NCBI GenBank assembly: GCA_947493535.1
Contig: CANLRK010000004.1
Span: 98,950-162,949 of the forward strand
Reading direction: 5' to 3'
DNA: 64,000 bases
Source of the DNA: an uncultured Flavobacteriaceae bacterium
Lineage (GTDB): Bacteria > Bacteroidota > Bacteroidia > Flavobacteriales > Flavobacteriaceae
Position 1 is the stretch's first letter, and every line of letters starts with the position of its first letter. The translations under genes were made by a program, and so were the position numbers. Under the pieces are notes generated by a model. That model was not told where the DNA came from and made no database searches. It was given only the letters and a program-made list of their open reading frames with translations. Shown piece after piece: positions 10,701 to 20,189 of the stretch.

Positions 10701-13700
10701 CAGAAAAACTTCCATCAGCAGCAACATCATAGTATTTTATCGTATTTAAAGTTCCTGAGGCAATGCTTGCCGCTTTTATTTCTTTTAAAATTGACAACTG
10801 TAAATCTATTTCATTTTCTATTGGCCATATTCCAGTTGCCGTATTGCTTGTTGACAAGTTCAATGGGATTTCAACCTGATAATAATTTTGAGTTACATCG
10901 GTACCTAAACGCATAAACGCCGACATTTCCCTGTCGGTTAATGAACCTCCTGTTTCCACATAATCTTCCGCGTGTATAAACATTCGCATTTTCTTAAACT
11001 GCAACATGTCTACATTTATCCCTTTAAATACGGCTCTAGAATCTTTCGTTTCTAAATCTCTTACTCGCAACAACAATGATTGTTCGTTTTGACGTAATAC
11101 TGTATTGTTATTATATAACTCTTCTAATTCAATCCCAGGAGGAATTACATAGTTCGGATTTTCTTGATCATTAACCGCTCCTGACTCAAACCCTGTTGCA
11201 TCTGCTGTGTTGTCAGCATCTCCATCAAGGGTTTGTGTGTAGGTACGCCAATCCCCTCTCACTAAATCTAAAGTTCCAAAACGCAACACAACATTTTCAT
11301 CAAAACCACTTAAAAACATACGCATAAAACGGATAGACCTAAAGTCGTTAATTCCATTTACTGCAATAGCGTGCGCACCACGGAGTGGCACTCTAAACTG
11401 TACCCAACGAACTTCTTTAGTGTTTCCGTTTGGCATTGTAACAGATCGTGTTTTTACATCTCTAACAAAAGGATCGCCTATTTGCATGTTATTGGTAATA
11501 TCAATATCATATTGGAAATAGCTATCAATGGTATTCATTGTGTTATCTCTATTGATATCTTCCACATCTGGTAAGGTAGTTGAACCTCTGTTTGTATTCG
11601 TCACTTCTACAGGTGAGTTCCCTTGTGTTCCGTTATAATTATAATAACGTTGTAATATAGACCCCGATGTGTTTAAGTAATAGGTATAATTATCTCCTGC
11701 TGGATCATTTGGATTTTCTGCAAATGATGGGTTATACTTATTTGCTTCTCGTGTATCATTCATACCATCCAATCCAACATCTTGATTTGTTCTCGCACCA
11801 CCATCAGTATCAAAAGCGTAAACTAAGGCTTGATTTACAGGAGTATTACCCCATGGAGAGACATCGTTAACAGTAGTTGGTGTAACAGAACCATCATCTG
11901 GCAATCCATTTTCATATAGTTTTTTACCATCACGCAATACATCTTCTGAAACACTACCTAAATTGATACTTAATTTACCTCCTGTAGAAGGAGTAATTAC
12001 TCCAGAATCATAATACGGATCTTGGATCCAAAATTCCATATATTCAACATTGGAACGCTCAAAGTCAGTGGTAGTTAACTGTCGGGTAACCCCAGCCCAT
12101 TTATCATCAGGATTGGTAGCTTGAAAACCTGTAGTGCTTTGATTATTATACGGTCCTTTCACATCTGGGTAATATGCCAAATCTAATGTCCCTAAAACTG
12201 TTGTTTGCCCAGTTGCAATATCTTGTTGTTGTACTTCTTGTATAAATACACGACGAGTTTCAAGTGTTGAAATATCATCATCAGAAATACCCGATGGTTT
12301 ATCGTTTCCGTAAAAAATAGGGTCAATACTATACCATGCTAATTTAGCTCTTTTATACCCTTCTTCTATGGCGTTGTCAAATATTTGAGTATTAATATCT
12401 GAACTTTGCCCATGTCCTCTAGGTACAGAAGCTAAATGCCATGATAACGGCGATTTTACGTCAATAGCAATTTGCGAACCTTCAAAATCATCCACATAAG
12501 TAGTAGCCTCTCCATTTAACTGTGTTCGTTTTGGCGATCCTGGTAGTAAATATGCAAACTCACCTCTTACCGAAATATTTGAAGGTACATCAGTATCGAT
12601 ATTTGGCAATTTATTAGCCAACCGTGTTAAAAATGGAACTTCTGTTGAATAATTTCCATTTAAACCGAAAATGGTATTATTAACTGGCTCATAACCTAAA
12701 GAAGCCTTCTGCGTTAATGGTCGCTCTTTTAAGTTTAAAAATGTACCTCCAATTTGAAAATTTTCATTAAACTTATGTTCTACATTAATTCCTGCAAAAC
12801 GCTTAGACTGCTGCCCAAAAGCCGCATTATTTTCTACAGAAATATCAATAGGTGTGTTAGATGCTTTTAGGGCTTCATCTAAAATTTGAACTTGCCCTAA
12901 CTTATAGTCCACCGTATAATCAATCCCTTCAACCAACTGTCTTCCTCCTGCAGTTACAGAAACCGAACCTCTAGGTACATTGAATGCTCCAATAGAAATT
13001 CCACTACCTCCTGTTGATTTGTAACGTCCTTTTAATTGAAATTTATTTTTTTCGGCATCTTCCATCGCAGCCGTTTTTGTTGAGGTATATAAGCTACGGT
13101 ATACATATTTTGCTTGGTTATCATCATATGTTGCAGGCAGATCATAATTACCACCTCCTCCTAATTTATTATATAAATATTCACCAAAAGGCTCTACTTT
13201 AGTAAAAAAGATACTTCCCGTTCCAGTATTTACGGTAATCCCTGGATAAAAATCAAAAAAACCATCTCCACCTTGTTGCGGATCATTATTCACATTTAAT
13301 TTATCTAAATCAAATACTTGTAATAAGGTAGTTTGCTCTACATCGGCTGGCAGGGGCGTTCCGTTAACTTCCGAAATATAATTTACTGGTGATGGATCTG
13401 TATATAATAAATCCATTTTAAAACCGTCTTGACTTAACTGATACGCCCCTAGAGAGTATACGTTTTTCATCATTAAATCCCATATTGGTTCATTAACGTT
13501 AGTAATGTTACTCTTCAGCATTTTTAATACCAAGTTCTGATTTGTAACAATACCCGAGCCACTATCTACAGTAGTTGCTTCTACTCCATCGGTAGCAAAT
13601 TCCCCTACTTGATACACCTGTCCACCTACGGTATATTGGAAAGCAACAGCAAGCACCTCGTCATTAGTTAAACGTTGATTTAATGAAATATATCCTAACT

Positions 13701-15021
13701 GAGAGTTGTACGTATACTCTGAGTTTTCTATCAGCTTTCTTGCATTTTCTAATTTTGAATAATCAATACCCTCACTTACAACACCTGAAAGAGTTCCAAA
13801 ACCTGATTGTACCGTAGCTACATCTCTAACAGCTTGTGTTAATGTAGATGATGTTCCTATTGTTTCCGGATTAAACCCGTTATTTTCATTATCAGGAAAA
13901 GCATTAGCACTCGCATAAATTGGCAAAGTAGCCTCGCCAATAGCATTCGGATCAGACTCTCCTAAATCTTGTATTGCTACAATATTTCTAACATTATCTA
14001 CGGTATTGTTACGATTTGTTACCCAAACCTCTAATCGTGTAATTTGAATGTTAGAGCGTATAAACGGATAATCCACCAAAGCAGCATCATAATTGTTTCT
14101 AAAATATTGCGATAGGAAAAAGTGCCTGCTTTCATCGTAATCTAACGCAAAAAGTTCAAATTCTTCAAGTGTTCCACCTCCTTGCGCTACTACACTTTTA
14201 CGCTGAGACTTTTGCTCTGAAAAAACTGCTGTTACTGTAGTTTTCCCAAATTGCAATTCAGTTTTAACACCAAACAGACTTTGTGCTCCTGTAATTAAAG
14301 AACTATTAAGTGGCATACTTACATTACCTACTTCAATTTTTCTAATAATATCATCTTCGGTAGGAGTGTACTCTAACTTTACTTGATTTTGAAAATCAAA
14401 AACTGATTCGGTATCATAATTAGCAGTAACTTGTAAACGTTTACCCACTTTCCCTAATAAACTCAAACTTATTTGTTGATCGAAATCAAACGTAAAATTT
14501 GACCTGTTTTCAGGTGAAATTACAGGGTTATCTCGTTTTGAATATAAAAACCCGATATCCATTGCAACATATCCTTGCGGAATAACTTCAATAGTATTCC
14601 CTCCAAATATCGACTCAAAAAAATTAGAGTTTACGTAAAAATCAGGAAGAATGTTTTTCCTATCTTCTTCAACTCCTTCTTTTTTCCCTTCCATAGCATC
14701 TAGCTTGGTTTTATAATAGTTCTGCATACGCTCTTGCAGCACCAAACGTTCGTACTCTTCTGGAGTTAGAATAACAGGATAATCAATATTAAAATCGCCA
14801 ATAGATTCTGTATAAATATACCTATTAGTGAAAGGATCAAAGGTATATTTTGAAACAATACTGGATGGGTTCGGCACACTTAACTGCCCTAAATTATAAC
14901 CAGATTTTGGAGGAATTGAATCTTGAACAGGATCTTGTGCAAAAGAAACTGCAGATAAAAATAGAAACAGTAAAAAAAATCTTTGCGCTATAATGCCCAT
15001 TATTTGTTTTTTCTTAATCAT
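7741..15021 (-). CDS. sprA: Cell surface protein SprA (T9SS outer-membrane translocon)
   Basis: 2426 aa with signal peptide; SprA-like size and motifs; ruvA/gcvH neighbourhood. Confidence 0.95.
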   Translation of the reverse strand: MIKKKQIMGIIAQRFFLLFLFLSAVSFAQDPVQDSIPPKSGYNLGQLSVPNPSSIVSKYTFDPFTNRYIYTESIGDFNIDYPVILTPEEYERLVLQERMQNYYKTKLDAMEGKKEGVEEDRKNILPDFYVNSNFFESIFGGNTIEVIPQGYVAMDIGFLYSKRDNPVISPENRSNFTFDFDQQISLSLLGKVGKRLQVTANYDTESVFDFQNQVKLEYTPTEDDIIRKIEVGNVSMPLNSSLITGAQSLFGVKTELQFGKTTVTAVFSEQKSQRKSVVAQGGGTLEEFELFALDYDESRHFFLSQYFRNNYDAALVDYPFIRSNIQITRLEVWVTNRNNTVDNVRNIVAIQDLGESDPNAIGEATLPIYASANAFPDNENNGFNPETIGTSSTLTQAVRDVATVQSGFGTLSGVVSEGIDYSKLENARKLIENSEYTYNSQLGYISLNQRLTNDEVLAVAFQYTVGGQVYQVGEFATDGVEATTVDSGSGIVTNQNLVLKMLKSNITNVNEPIWDLMMKNVYSLGAYQLSQDGFKMDLLYTDPSPVNYISEVNGTPLPADVEQTTLLQVFDLDKLNVNNDPQQGGDGFFDFYPGITVNTGTGSIFFTKVEPFGEYLYNKLGGGGNYDLPATYDDNQAKYVYRSLYTSTKTAAMEDAEKNKFQLKGRYKSTGGSGISIGAFNVPRGSVSVTAGGRQLVEGIDYTVDYKLGQVQILDEALKASNTPIDISVENNAAFGQQSKRFAGINVEHKFNENFQIGGTFLNLKERPLTQKASLGYEPVNNTIFGLNGNYSTEVPFLTRLANKLPNIDTDVPSNISVRGEFAYLLPGSPKRTQLNGEATTYVDDFEGSQIAIDVKSPLSWHLASVPRGHGQSSDINTQIFDNAIEEGYKRAKLAWYSIDPIFYGNDKPSGISDDDISTLETRRVFIQEVQQQDIATGQTTVLGTLDLAYYPDVKGPYNNQSTTGFQATNPDDKWAGVTRQLTTTDFERSNVEYMEFWIQDPYYDSGVITPSTGGKLSINLGSVSEDVLRDGKKLYENGLPDDGSVTPTTVNDVSPWGNTPVNQALVYAFDTDGGARTNQDVGLDGMNDTREANKYNPSFAENPNDPAGDNYTYYLNTSGSILQRYYNYNGTQGNSPVEVTNTNRGSTTLPDVEDINRDNTMNTIDSYFQYDIDITNNMQIGDPFVRDVKTRSVTMPNGNTKEVRWVQFRVPLRGAHAIAVNGINDFRSIRFMRMFLSGFDENVVLRFGTLDLVRGDWRTYTQTLDGDADNTADATGFESGAVNDQENPNYVIPPGIELEELYNNNTVLRQNEQSLLLRVRDLETKDSRAVFKGINVDMLQFKKMRMFIHAEDYVETGGSLTDREMSAFMRLGTDVTQNYYQVEIPLNLSTSNTATGIWPIENEIDLQLSILKEIKAASIASGTLNTIKYYDVAADGSFSEYLNIDADGLPNTAIGPNTKYRIAIKGNPSLGNIRNLMLGVKNNTDPAMGNTISGEVWFNELRLSDMDNKGGWAALLSADANVADFATVSASGKRSTIGFGSLEQGPNERSREDVKQYDVVTNLNIGQLLPKKWGIKIPFNYGVGEQVITPKYDPLYQDLELETIIDQDPDNEDFYRNRAEDYTKRKSINFIGVRKERTGDAKPQFYDVENFTASYSYNQVNHRDFEVENYFEQNVRAGLTYGYGFQQKPIEPLKKAKFTNKSKYYKILKDINFNLLPSNLSFNTNYTRLYNKQRFRDVDLAVGSIPLPDLYKRNYMFDWQYNISHNLTKKLQLNFTATRNNIVKNYITKAGLIDNSNTVWDGFFDTGDPNRHTQQFQLNYELPLNKLPMLSFLKSTYSYTGDFQWQKGSDALTSIEAVDDLGNPTGQVYNIGNSVQNGQTHTFNASLDMKKFYKYIGVEKKNFKKTFAAKLRPRKERKTKKLEALKAKDSLSESKQKIVDKKIKNLSEQLVEIRSKSKQKPKANFTNKLFNFGVDVLTSVKKIQATYTENNGSYIPGYTNDVGFIGTLKPSFGYTFGTQADDLRYEAARKGWLTLYPDFNEQYSSTKSRQLNITANLEPIKKLKIDLNANRTYQHRYTENYQINNADASGLNGTYQALTPNTSGNFNISTILIKTAFKKSDESQSATFEAFRSNRKVIANRLATQAGIDVTNPANLDAEGYPLGYGKTSQQVLLPSFLAAYSGRNASKEKTGVFRDMPLPNWSLKYTGLMDLAWFKKNFKRFSLAHGYASGYTVNQFRTNLELQANPADNIDQAGNYKNETILSNVNLTEQFSPLMKLDFEMKNSINIGLEMRKDRALSLSFDNGLMTEIQGKEYIVGLGYRLKDLKFKTRLLGQKQTLSGDLNIKADVSLRDNKTIVRYLDVANNQITAGQKLWSGKFTADYAMTKNFTALFYFDYTFSDSVISTSFPQTTMRGGFTLRYNFGN

Positions 15022-15023
15022 TA

Positions 15024-15605
15024 CTACAAACTCTTTAATGCCATTTTTATAATTGTTTCAACATTGGCATCAGGAGTTGTACTTATTATTTTATTACATA
15101 CTTTTTCGGCTTGCTTTCTCGCGTAACCTAAAACCTCTAAAGCAGATAACGCTTCTTCTTTATTAGTATTGCCTACAGGAACAGAAACTTCATCTATTCC
15201 ATAAATTTTTAATACTTTGTCTTTTAAATCTAAAATAACACGCTGAGCAGTTTTTGCCCCAATACCTTTAACTGATTGTATAGTAGCTACATCACCAACC
15301 GCTATAGCCTGCTGAATTTGTTTAGGTGACAAAGCCGACAACATAGTGCGTGCTGTATTGGTTCCTATTCCTGAAACGGATATCAATAAACGAAAAACCT
15401 CTCGTTCAGATTTTTCCATAAAACCGTATAAAGTATGCGCATCTTCTTTAACCTGAAGGTGTGTATAAAGCTTTATAAAATCTTGAGCCGGTAACAAAGA
15501 ATATGTATGCATAGAAATATTAATTTCATATCCTACTCCGCCACAATCAACAACAACATTTGTCGGATTTTTTTCTACGAGTTTTCCTTGTATTTGGGTA
15601 ATCAT
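15024..15605 (-). CDS. ruvA: Holliday junction branch migration protein RuvA
   Basis: MITQIQGKLVEKNPTNVVVDCGGVGYEI; HhH motifs GIGTNTARTMLSAL and GIGAKTAQRVILDLKDK. Confidence 0.97.
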   Translation of the reverse strand: MITQIQGKLVEKNPTNVVVDCGGVGYEINISMHTYSLLPAQDFIKLYTHLQVKEDAHTLYGFMEKSEREVFRLLISVSGIGTNTARTMLSALSPKQIQQAIAVGDVATIQSVKGIGAKTAQRVILDLKDKVLKIYGIDEVSVPVGNTNKEEALSALEVLGYARKQAEKVCNKIISTTPDANVETIIKMALKSL

Positions 15606-15658
15606 TATATCAGTTAGTTAAATCAAAAATACACTTTTTTTAACAATAGTCTATTGGT

Positions 15659-17941
15659 TTACACTGCAGCCATATTTTCTTTTTGTTGCGCATCAACAAC
15701 AGCAACGGCAGCCATATTAACCATTTCCTCCACTTGCGCTCCTAATTGTAGTACGTGTACGGCTTTATTCATCCCCATTAAAATTGGACCTATTGACTCC
15801 GCTTTATTCAATTCTTTTAGCATTTTATATGAGATATTAGCCGAATCAAGGTTAGGAAATATCAACGTGTTCACCTTCTTTCCTGCTAATTTTGAAAAAG
15901 GGAACTTTTCACTTAACATTTTTGAATTAAGCGCAAAATCCGTTTGTAACTCGCCATCAACAACTAAATCTGGGTAATACTTATGCAAATACGCTACAGC
16001 ATCTGTAACTTTAGTAGAACTTTCATGTCCTGAAGACCCAAAGTTTGAATACGACATCATGGCCATAATAGGCTCCATACCAAACAACCTAACTGTTCTT
16101 GCTGTCATTTTTGCAATTACCGCCAACTCTCTGGCTGAAGGGTTAATATTTATTGAGGTATCCGATAAAAACATTGGCCCTCTTTCTGTCATCATTAAGT
16201 TAGTAGCTGCTACTCGAGTAACTCCTTTTGCCATCCCTATAAGTTCCAGCATTGGCTTTAATACAGTTGGATAACTTCTAGAGTACCCAGTAATAAGAGC
16301 ATCTGCATCACCCTCATTAACCATCATTGCAGCAAAATAATTACGCTCTCGCATCCATTTTTTAGCCTCTAAATAGGTTTTCCCCTTTCTTCTAGATTTT
16401 TCCCAGTATTTTTGAGCATATTGCGCTCTATGCTCTCTTTCTTCATCTGTTTTAGGATCGATAATTACCACATCATCATCAAAACCTATTTCTTTTTTTA
16501 ATTCAAGTATAACCTCTCTATTCCCTAAAAGAATTGGTATCCCTATACCTTCTTCATGTACAATCTGAGCAGCTTTTAATACATCTAAATGATCGGCTTC
16601 TGCAAATACAATTCGTTTTGGGTTTGATTTAGCTCTTCGATGTATCAAACGCACTAGTTTATTATCTGACCCTAAACGCTGTAATAGTTCTTCTTCATAT
16701 TTTGCCCAATCTTCAATAGGTTCGGTAGCCACACCTGACTCCATTGCTGCTTTGGCAATAGCTGGCGGTATAATAGCTATTAAACGCGGATCAAATGGTT
16801 TAGGAATAATATAATCTTTTCCAAAAATCAGTTTCGTTTCGCCATAAGCAATATTTACTTGTTCTGGCACTGGTGTTTTTGCTAAATCGGCTATAGCATG
16901 CACAGCTGCCAATTTCATAGCTTCGTTTATTTTAGTAGCACGCACATCTAATGCTCCCCTAAAAATGAACGGAAACCCTAATACATTATTTACTTGGTTA
17001 GGATGATCTGACCTTCCTGTAGCCATAATAATATCATCTCTTGTAGCAATTGCCAAGTTATAATCTATTTCAGGTGTAGGGTTGGCCATAGCGAAAACAA
17101 TAGGGTTACTTGCCATGGCTAACAACATTTCTGGTGATAAGATATTTCCTACTGAAAGTCCTAAAAAGACATCTGCATTTTCCATTGCTACTGCCATCGT
17201 AGTACCTTCTTCTCCATAGGCAAACTTTTTTTGCAAGTCGGACAAATCAGTTCTTCCTTTATGCAACACACCATCCACATCAAACATCGTTATGTTTTCG
17301 TATTTGGCACCAAGACTTACATACAAATTAGCACATGAAATTGCCGCTGATCCTGCCCCAGAAACTACTATTTTAACTTCTGATATTTCTTTTTCGGCTA
17401 TTTCTAAAGCATTTAACAACGCTGCAGATGATATGATTGCTGTACCATGCTGATCATCATGCATTACAGGTATATCAAGCTCTTCAATTAAACGACGTTC
17501 TATCTCAAAAGCTTCTGGCGCTTTAATATCTTCTAAATTAATTCCTCCAAAAGTTGGCGCTATATTTTTTACTGTTTCAATAAACTTATCAACATCTTTT
17601 GTGTCTACCTCTATATCAAAAACATCAATATCTGCAAAAATTTTAAACAACAAGCCTTTTCCTTCCATTACAGGTTTAGATGCTAATGGGCCTATATCTC
17701 CCAAACCTAAAACCGCTGTTCCGTTAGTAATTACAGCCACTAAATTCCCTTTAGCTGTATACCTATATGCTTCTTCTGGCTTTTTTTCAATTTCTAAACA
17801 AGGCTCTGCGACACCTGGAGAATATGCTAAAGCTAAATCGCGCTGAGTAGCATATTTTTTTGTTGGTACAACCTTAATTTTTCCAGGTACTGGTTTAGCA
17901 TGGTAAATTAATGCCTCATGCCTCATTCTTTTCTTACTCAT
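15659..17941 (-). CDS. maeB: NADP-dependent malic enzyme with phosphotransacetylase-like domain
   Basis: KYATQRDLALAYSPGVAEPC, VVSGAGSAAISCANLY, C-terminal PTA-like domain. Confidence 0.95.
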   Translation of the reverse strand: MSKKRMRHEALIYHAKPVPGKIKVVPTKKYATQRDLALAYSPGVAEPCLEIEKKPEEAYRYTAKGNLVAVITNGTAVLGLGDIGPLASKPVMEGKGLLFKIFADIDVFDIEVDTKDVDKFIETVKNIAPTFGGINLEDIKAPEAFEIERRLIEELDIPVMHDDQHGTAIISSAALLNALEIAEKEISEVKIVVSGAGSAAISCANLYVSLGAKYENITMFDVDGVLHKGRTDLSDLQKKFAYGEEGTTMAVAMENADVFLGLSVGNILSPEMLLAMASNPIVFAMANPTPEIDYNLAIATRDDIIMATGRSDHPNQVNNVLGFPFIFRGALDVRATKINEAMKLAAVHAIADLAKTPVPEQVNIAYGETKLIFGKDYIIPKPFDPRLIAIIPPAIAKAAMESGVATEPIEDWAKYEEELLQRLGSDNKLVRLIHRRAKSNPKRIVFAEADHLDVLKAAQIVHEEGIGIPILLGNREVILELKKEIGFDDDVVIIDPKTDEEREHRAQYAQKYWEKSRRKGKTYLEAKKWMRERNYFAAMMVNEGDADALITGYSRSYPTVLKPMLELIGMAKGVTRVAATNLMMTERGPMFLSDTSININPSARELAVIAKMTARTVRLFGMEPIMAMMSYSNFGSSGHESSTKVTDAVAYLHKYYPDLVVDGELQTDFALNSKMLSEKFPFSKLAGKKVNTLIFPNLDSANISYKMLKELNKAESIGPILMGMNKAVHVLQLGAQVEEMVNMAAVAVVDAQQKENMAAV

Positions 17942-17963
17942 AGTTAAAACATCTGTTGTTTTA

Positions 17964-17971
17964 CAAAGTTA
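17964..17971 (-). promoter_or_regulatory. Possible -7 element (TAACTTTG) of the malic enzyme gene
   Basis: Matches the Bacteroidota TAnnTTTG consensus about 25 bp upstream of the start codon. Confidence 0.45.
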
Positions 17972-18012
17972 AAAGTATGTTTCAATTATGAAAGATTTCG
18001 GTTGGCTTATTT

Positions 18013-18930
18013 TTAATCTTTTAAAAATGTAATGTTTCGCTTTAAGCCCGAAAACTTAGTTCGTTTTACAGCAGATTTTTTAAATAACTTTCCAAAAACT
18101 GCTTCAGATACCTCTTCCCATTCTCTTTTTGACATGGTTAATAGTTTTTCATTGGGCGTAAACAAAGGCTGATTGTGTGGTACTGAAAAACGATTCCACG
18201 GACATACATCTTGACATATATCGCAACCAAACATCCAATCGTTAAATTTATCTTTGTAGTGAGGAGGAATATGATCTTTTAACTCAATAGTGAAATAAGA
18301 AATACACTTACTACCATCTACCGTATTATTAGGTAAAATAGCGTCCGTAGGGCAAGCATCTATACATTGGGTACAAGTTCCGCAATGGTCAGTACTAGGA
18401 GTGTCATACTCTAAATCTAAATCAACTATTAATTCTGCTAAAAAAAAGAAAGACCCTTGTTGCTTTTGTAAAGTTAAGGAATGCTTTCCTACCCAGCCAA
18501 TTCCTGATTTTTTAGCCCAAGCACGTTCCATAACTGGAGCAGAATCTACAAAAGCTCTTCCGTTAACTTCGCCAATAGTATCTTGAATAAAAGAAGACAA
18601 CTCTTTGAGTTTCGCTTTAATTACCTGATGATAATCTTGTCCGTAGGCATACTTAGAAATTTTATACGAATCATTGCGCTGCTCCTTTTCGGGGTAATAA
18701 TTATAACTTAGCGAAATAATTGATTTAGCACCATCAACCAATAAACGAGGATCTAAACGCTTATCGAAATGATTTTCCATATACTTCATTTCTCCATGAA
18801 ACCCATTGCTAAGCCACTGTTCTAGTTTAGGTGCTTCTTCTTCTAAAAAATCAGCTTTACTTACTCCACAAGACAAAAAGCCGAGGCGTTGAGCTTCGGC
18901 TTTAATGAGTTGTGTGTATTTTTTTTTCAA
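18013..18930 (-). CDS. queG: Epoxyqueuosine reductase
   Basis: [16 protein letters not shown] and [13 protein letters not shown] 4Fe-4S motifs. Confidence 0.95.
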   Translation of the reverse strand: MKKKYTQLIKAEAQRLGFLSCGVSKADFLEEEAPKLEQWLSNGFHGEMKYMENHFDKRLDPRLLVDGAKSIISLSYNYYPEKEQRNDSYKISKYAYGQDYHQVIKAKLKELSSFIQDTIGEVNGRAFVDSAPVMERAWAKKSGIGWVGKHSLTLQKQQGSFFFLAELIVDLDLEYDTPSTDHCGTCTQCIDACPTDAILPNNTVDGSKCISYFTIELKDHIPPHYKDKFNDWMFGCDICQDVCPWNRFSVPHNQPLFTPNEKLLTMSKREWEEVSEAVFGKLFKKSAVKRTKFSGLKRNITFLKD

Positions 18931-18978
18931 ACTAACTTCTTATAATTATATCTCAAAAATACAGAAAAAGATTTTGGT

Positions 18979-19995
18979 TTACTGTATGTAAGATAGAAAT
19001 CCTGCCGTAGATGCATCTAAATATTCTTTTACTGCTTTAGAAACCCCATTTACATACTTTTCCTTATCACAAGGAACAGCTTGCATTCTTTCTAACTCTC
19101 TGTCTTGCACATTAAACACCTTAAAAGCTCCAGCATCAGTACCCCATAAATCTTGAGAGGCAGCAGTTACTGCCTTATACTTTTTACCTTCAAAAACACC
19201 TTTTATCAATGTTGGTTTTTTCAATTTCCCCTCATATAACGCTTGATATTTTAAGTTCTTTTTATATGCAAAAGTAACAGCTGTTCCAGATGTTTTTGGC
19301 TTTTTAAAATCTCCTGCTACTGGAACCGTTTCTAAAGGCGACAAACGCAAGTTTGGTTTTAGCACCACTTTTGCAACCCCTCCAAAGGTTTTAGTTAAAG
19401 CCCTGCTTCCTTGCGATTCTCCATTTTCTAAAAATGGTACCGTTATATATACTCGGGCCACTATTACTCCTCCTAATTTTTTAGACTGTGGCATACCAGC
19501 TAGATTAAAAGCTCCATTACCACCTGTTAAATAACTATAGCCTTCTGGAGAAGTTGATAAATACCCTGGTATTTCACTACTTGAAGGAACTCCTCCTTCG
19601 ACTAATGTTTGTTTTACAAACTCTGGATTTTTTTGTACCTCTTCCGCAGATAGTATCGTAAACCCTTTATCTGTTAAATCTTTAACAAAATCTTTGTAAA
19701 ACTCATTAGTCATTTTTTGATAATCTTCCAACTCAACACCTTTAATCCCTAAACTTAAAGATGCTTTAGCATCACCACGATATCCTCCTCCTATTTCTCT
19801 TCCTCCTCGAGCAATTTCAGAAGCACTCATCATAACTTGATAGTTAACAAAAAAATGCTGGATATAAATTTTCTTTTCAGTTTTGTTAAACTTTTTTTGA
19901 GTATACCCTTCATTTTTAAAATTCAACGGTGACAACTCTTGTGCTTGAAATGTAAAGCACATTAAAAAAACTACTACGCTTAAAATTTTTCTCAT
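18979..19995 (-). CDS. Secreted hypothetical protein
   Basis: Signal peptide MRKILSVVVFLMCFTFQAQ; no family recognised with confidence. Confidence 0.7.
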   Translation of the reverse strand: MRKILSVVVFLMCFTFQAQELSPLNFKNEGYTQKKFNKTEKKIYIQHFFVNYQVMMSASEIARGGREIGGGYRGDAKASLSLGIKGVELEDYQKMTNEFYKDFVKDLTDKGFTILSAEEVQKNPEFVKQTLVEGGVPSSSEIPGYLSTSPEGYSYLTGGNGAFNLAGMPQSKKLGGVIVARVYITVPFLENGESQGSRALTKTFGGVAKVVLKPNLRLSPLETVPVAGDFKKPKTSGTAVTFAYKKNLKYQALYEGKLKKPTLIKGVFEGKKYKAVTAASQDLWGTDAGAFKVFNVQDRELERMQAVPCDKEKYVNGVSKAVKEYLDASTAGFLSYIQ

Positions 19996-20189
19996 ATCTT
20001 ATGTTTTAAAAAAACAAAACACTCAATTCAACCTGTTGATTAACCTTCATAAAAGATCAATTGAAAAGAGTGCTCTGTTTATTTCCCCAAAAAATGAAGG
20101 TATAATTAATCAACACTTCAAAATTATTAATCTCTTTAATCTAAACTCCTCAGGTAAAAAACGTAATTCACTACGGGATTTACCTTATT

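Noticed and set aside
7741-15021. Very large ORF as a novel giant protein or toxin
   Set aside because: Recognisable as SprA, the known T9SS translocon
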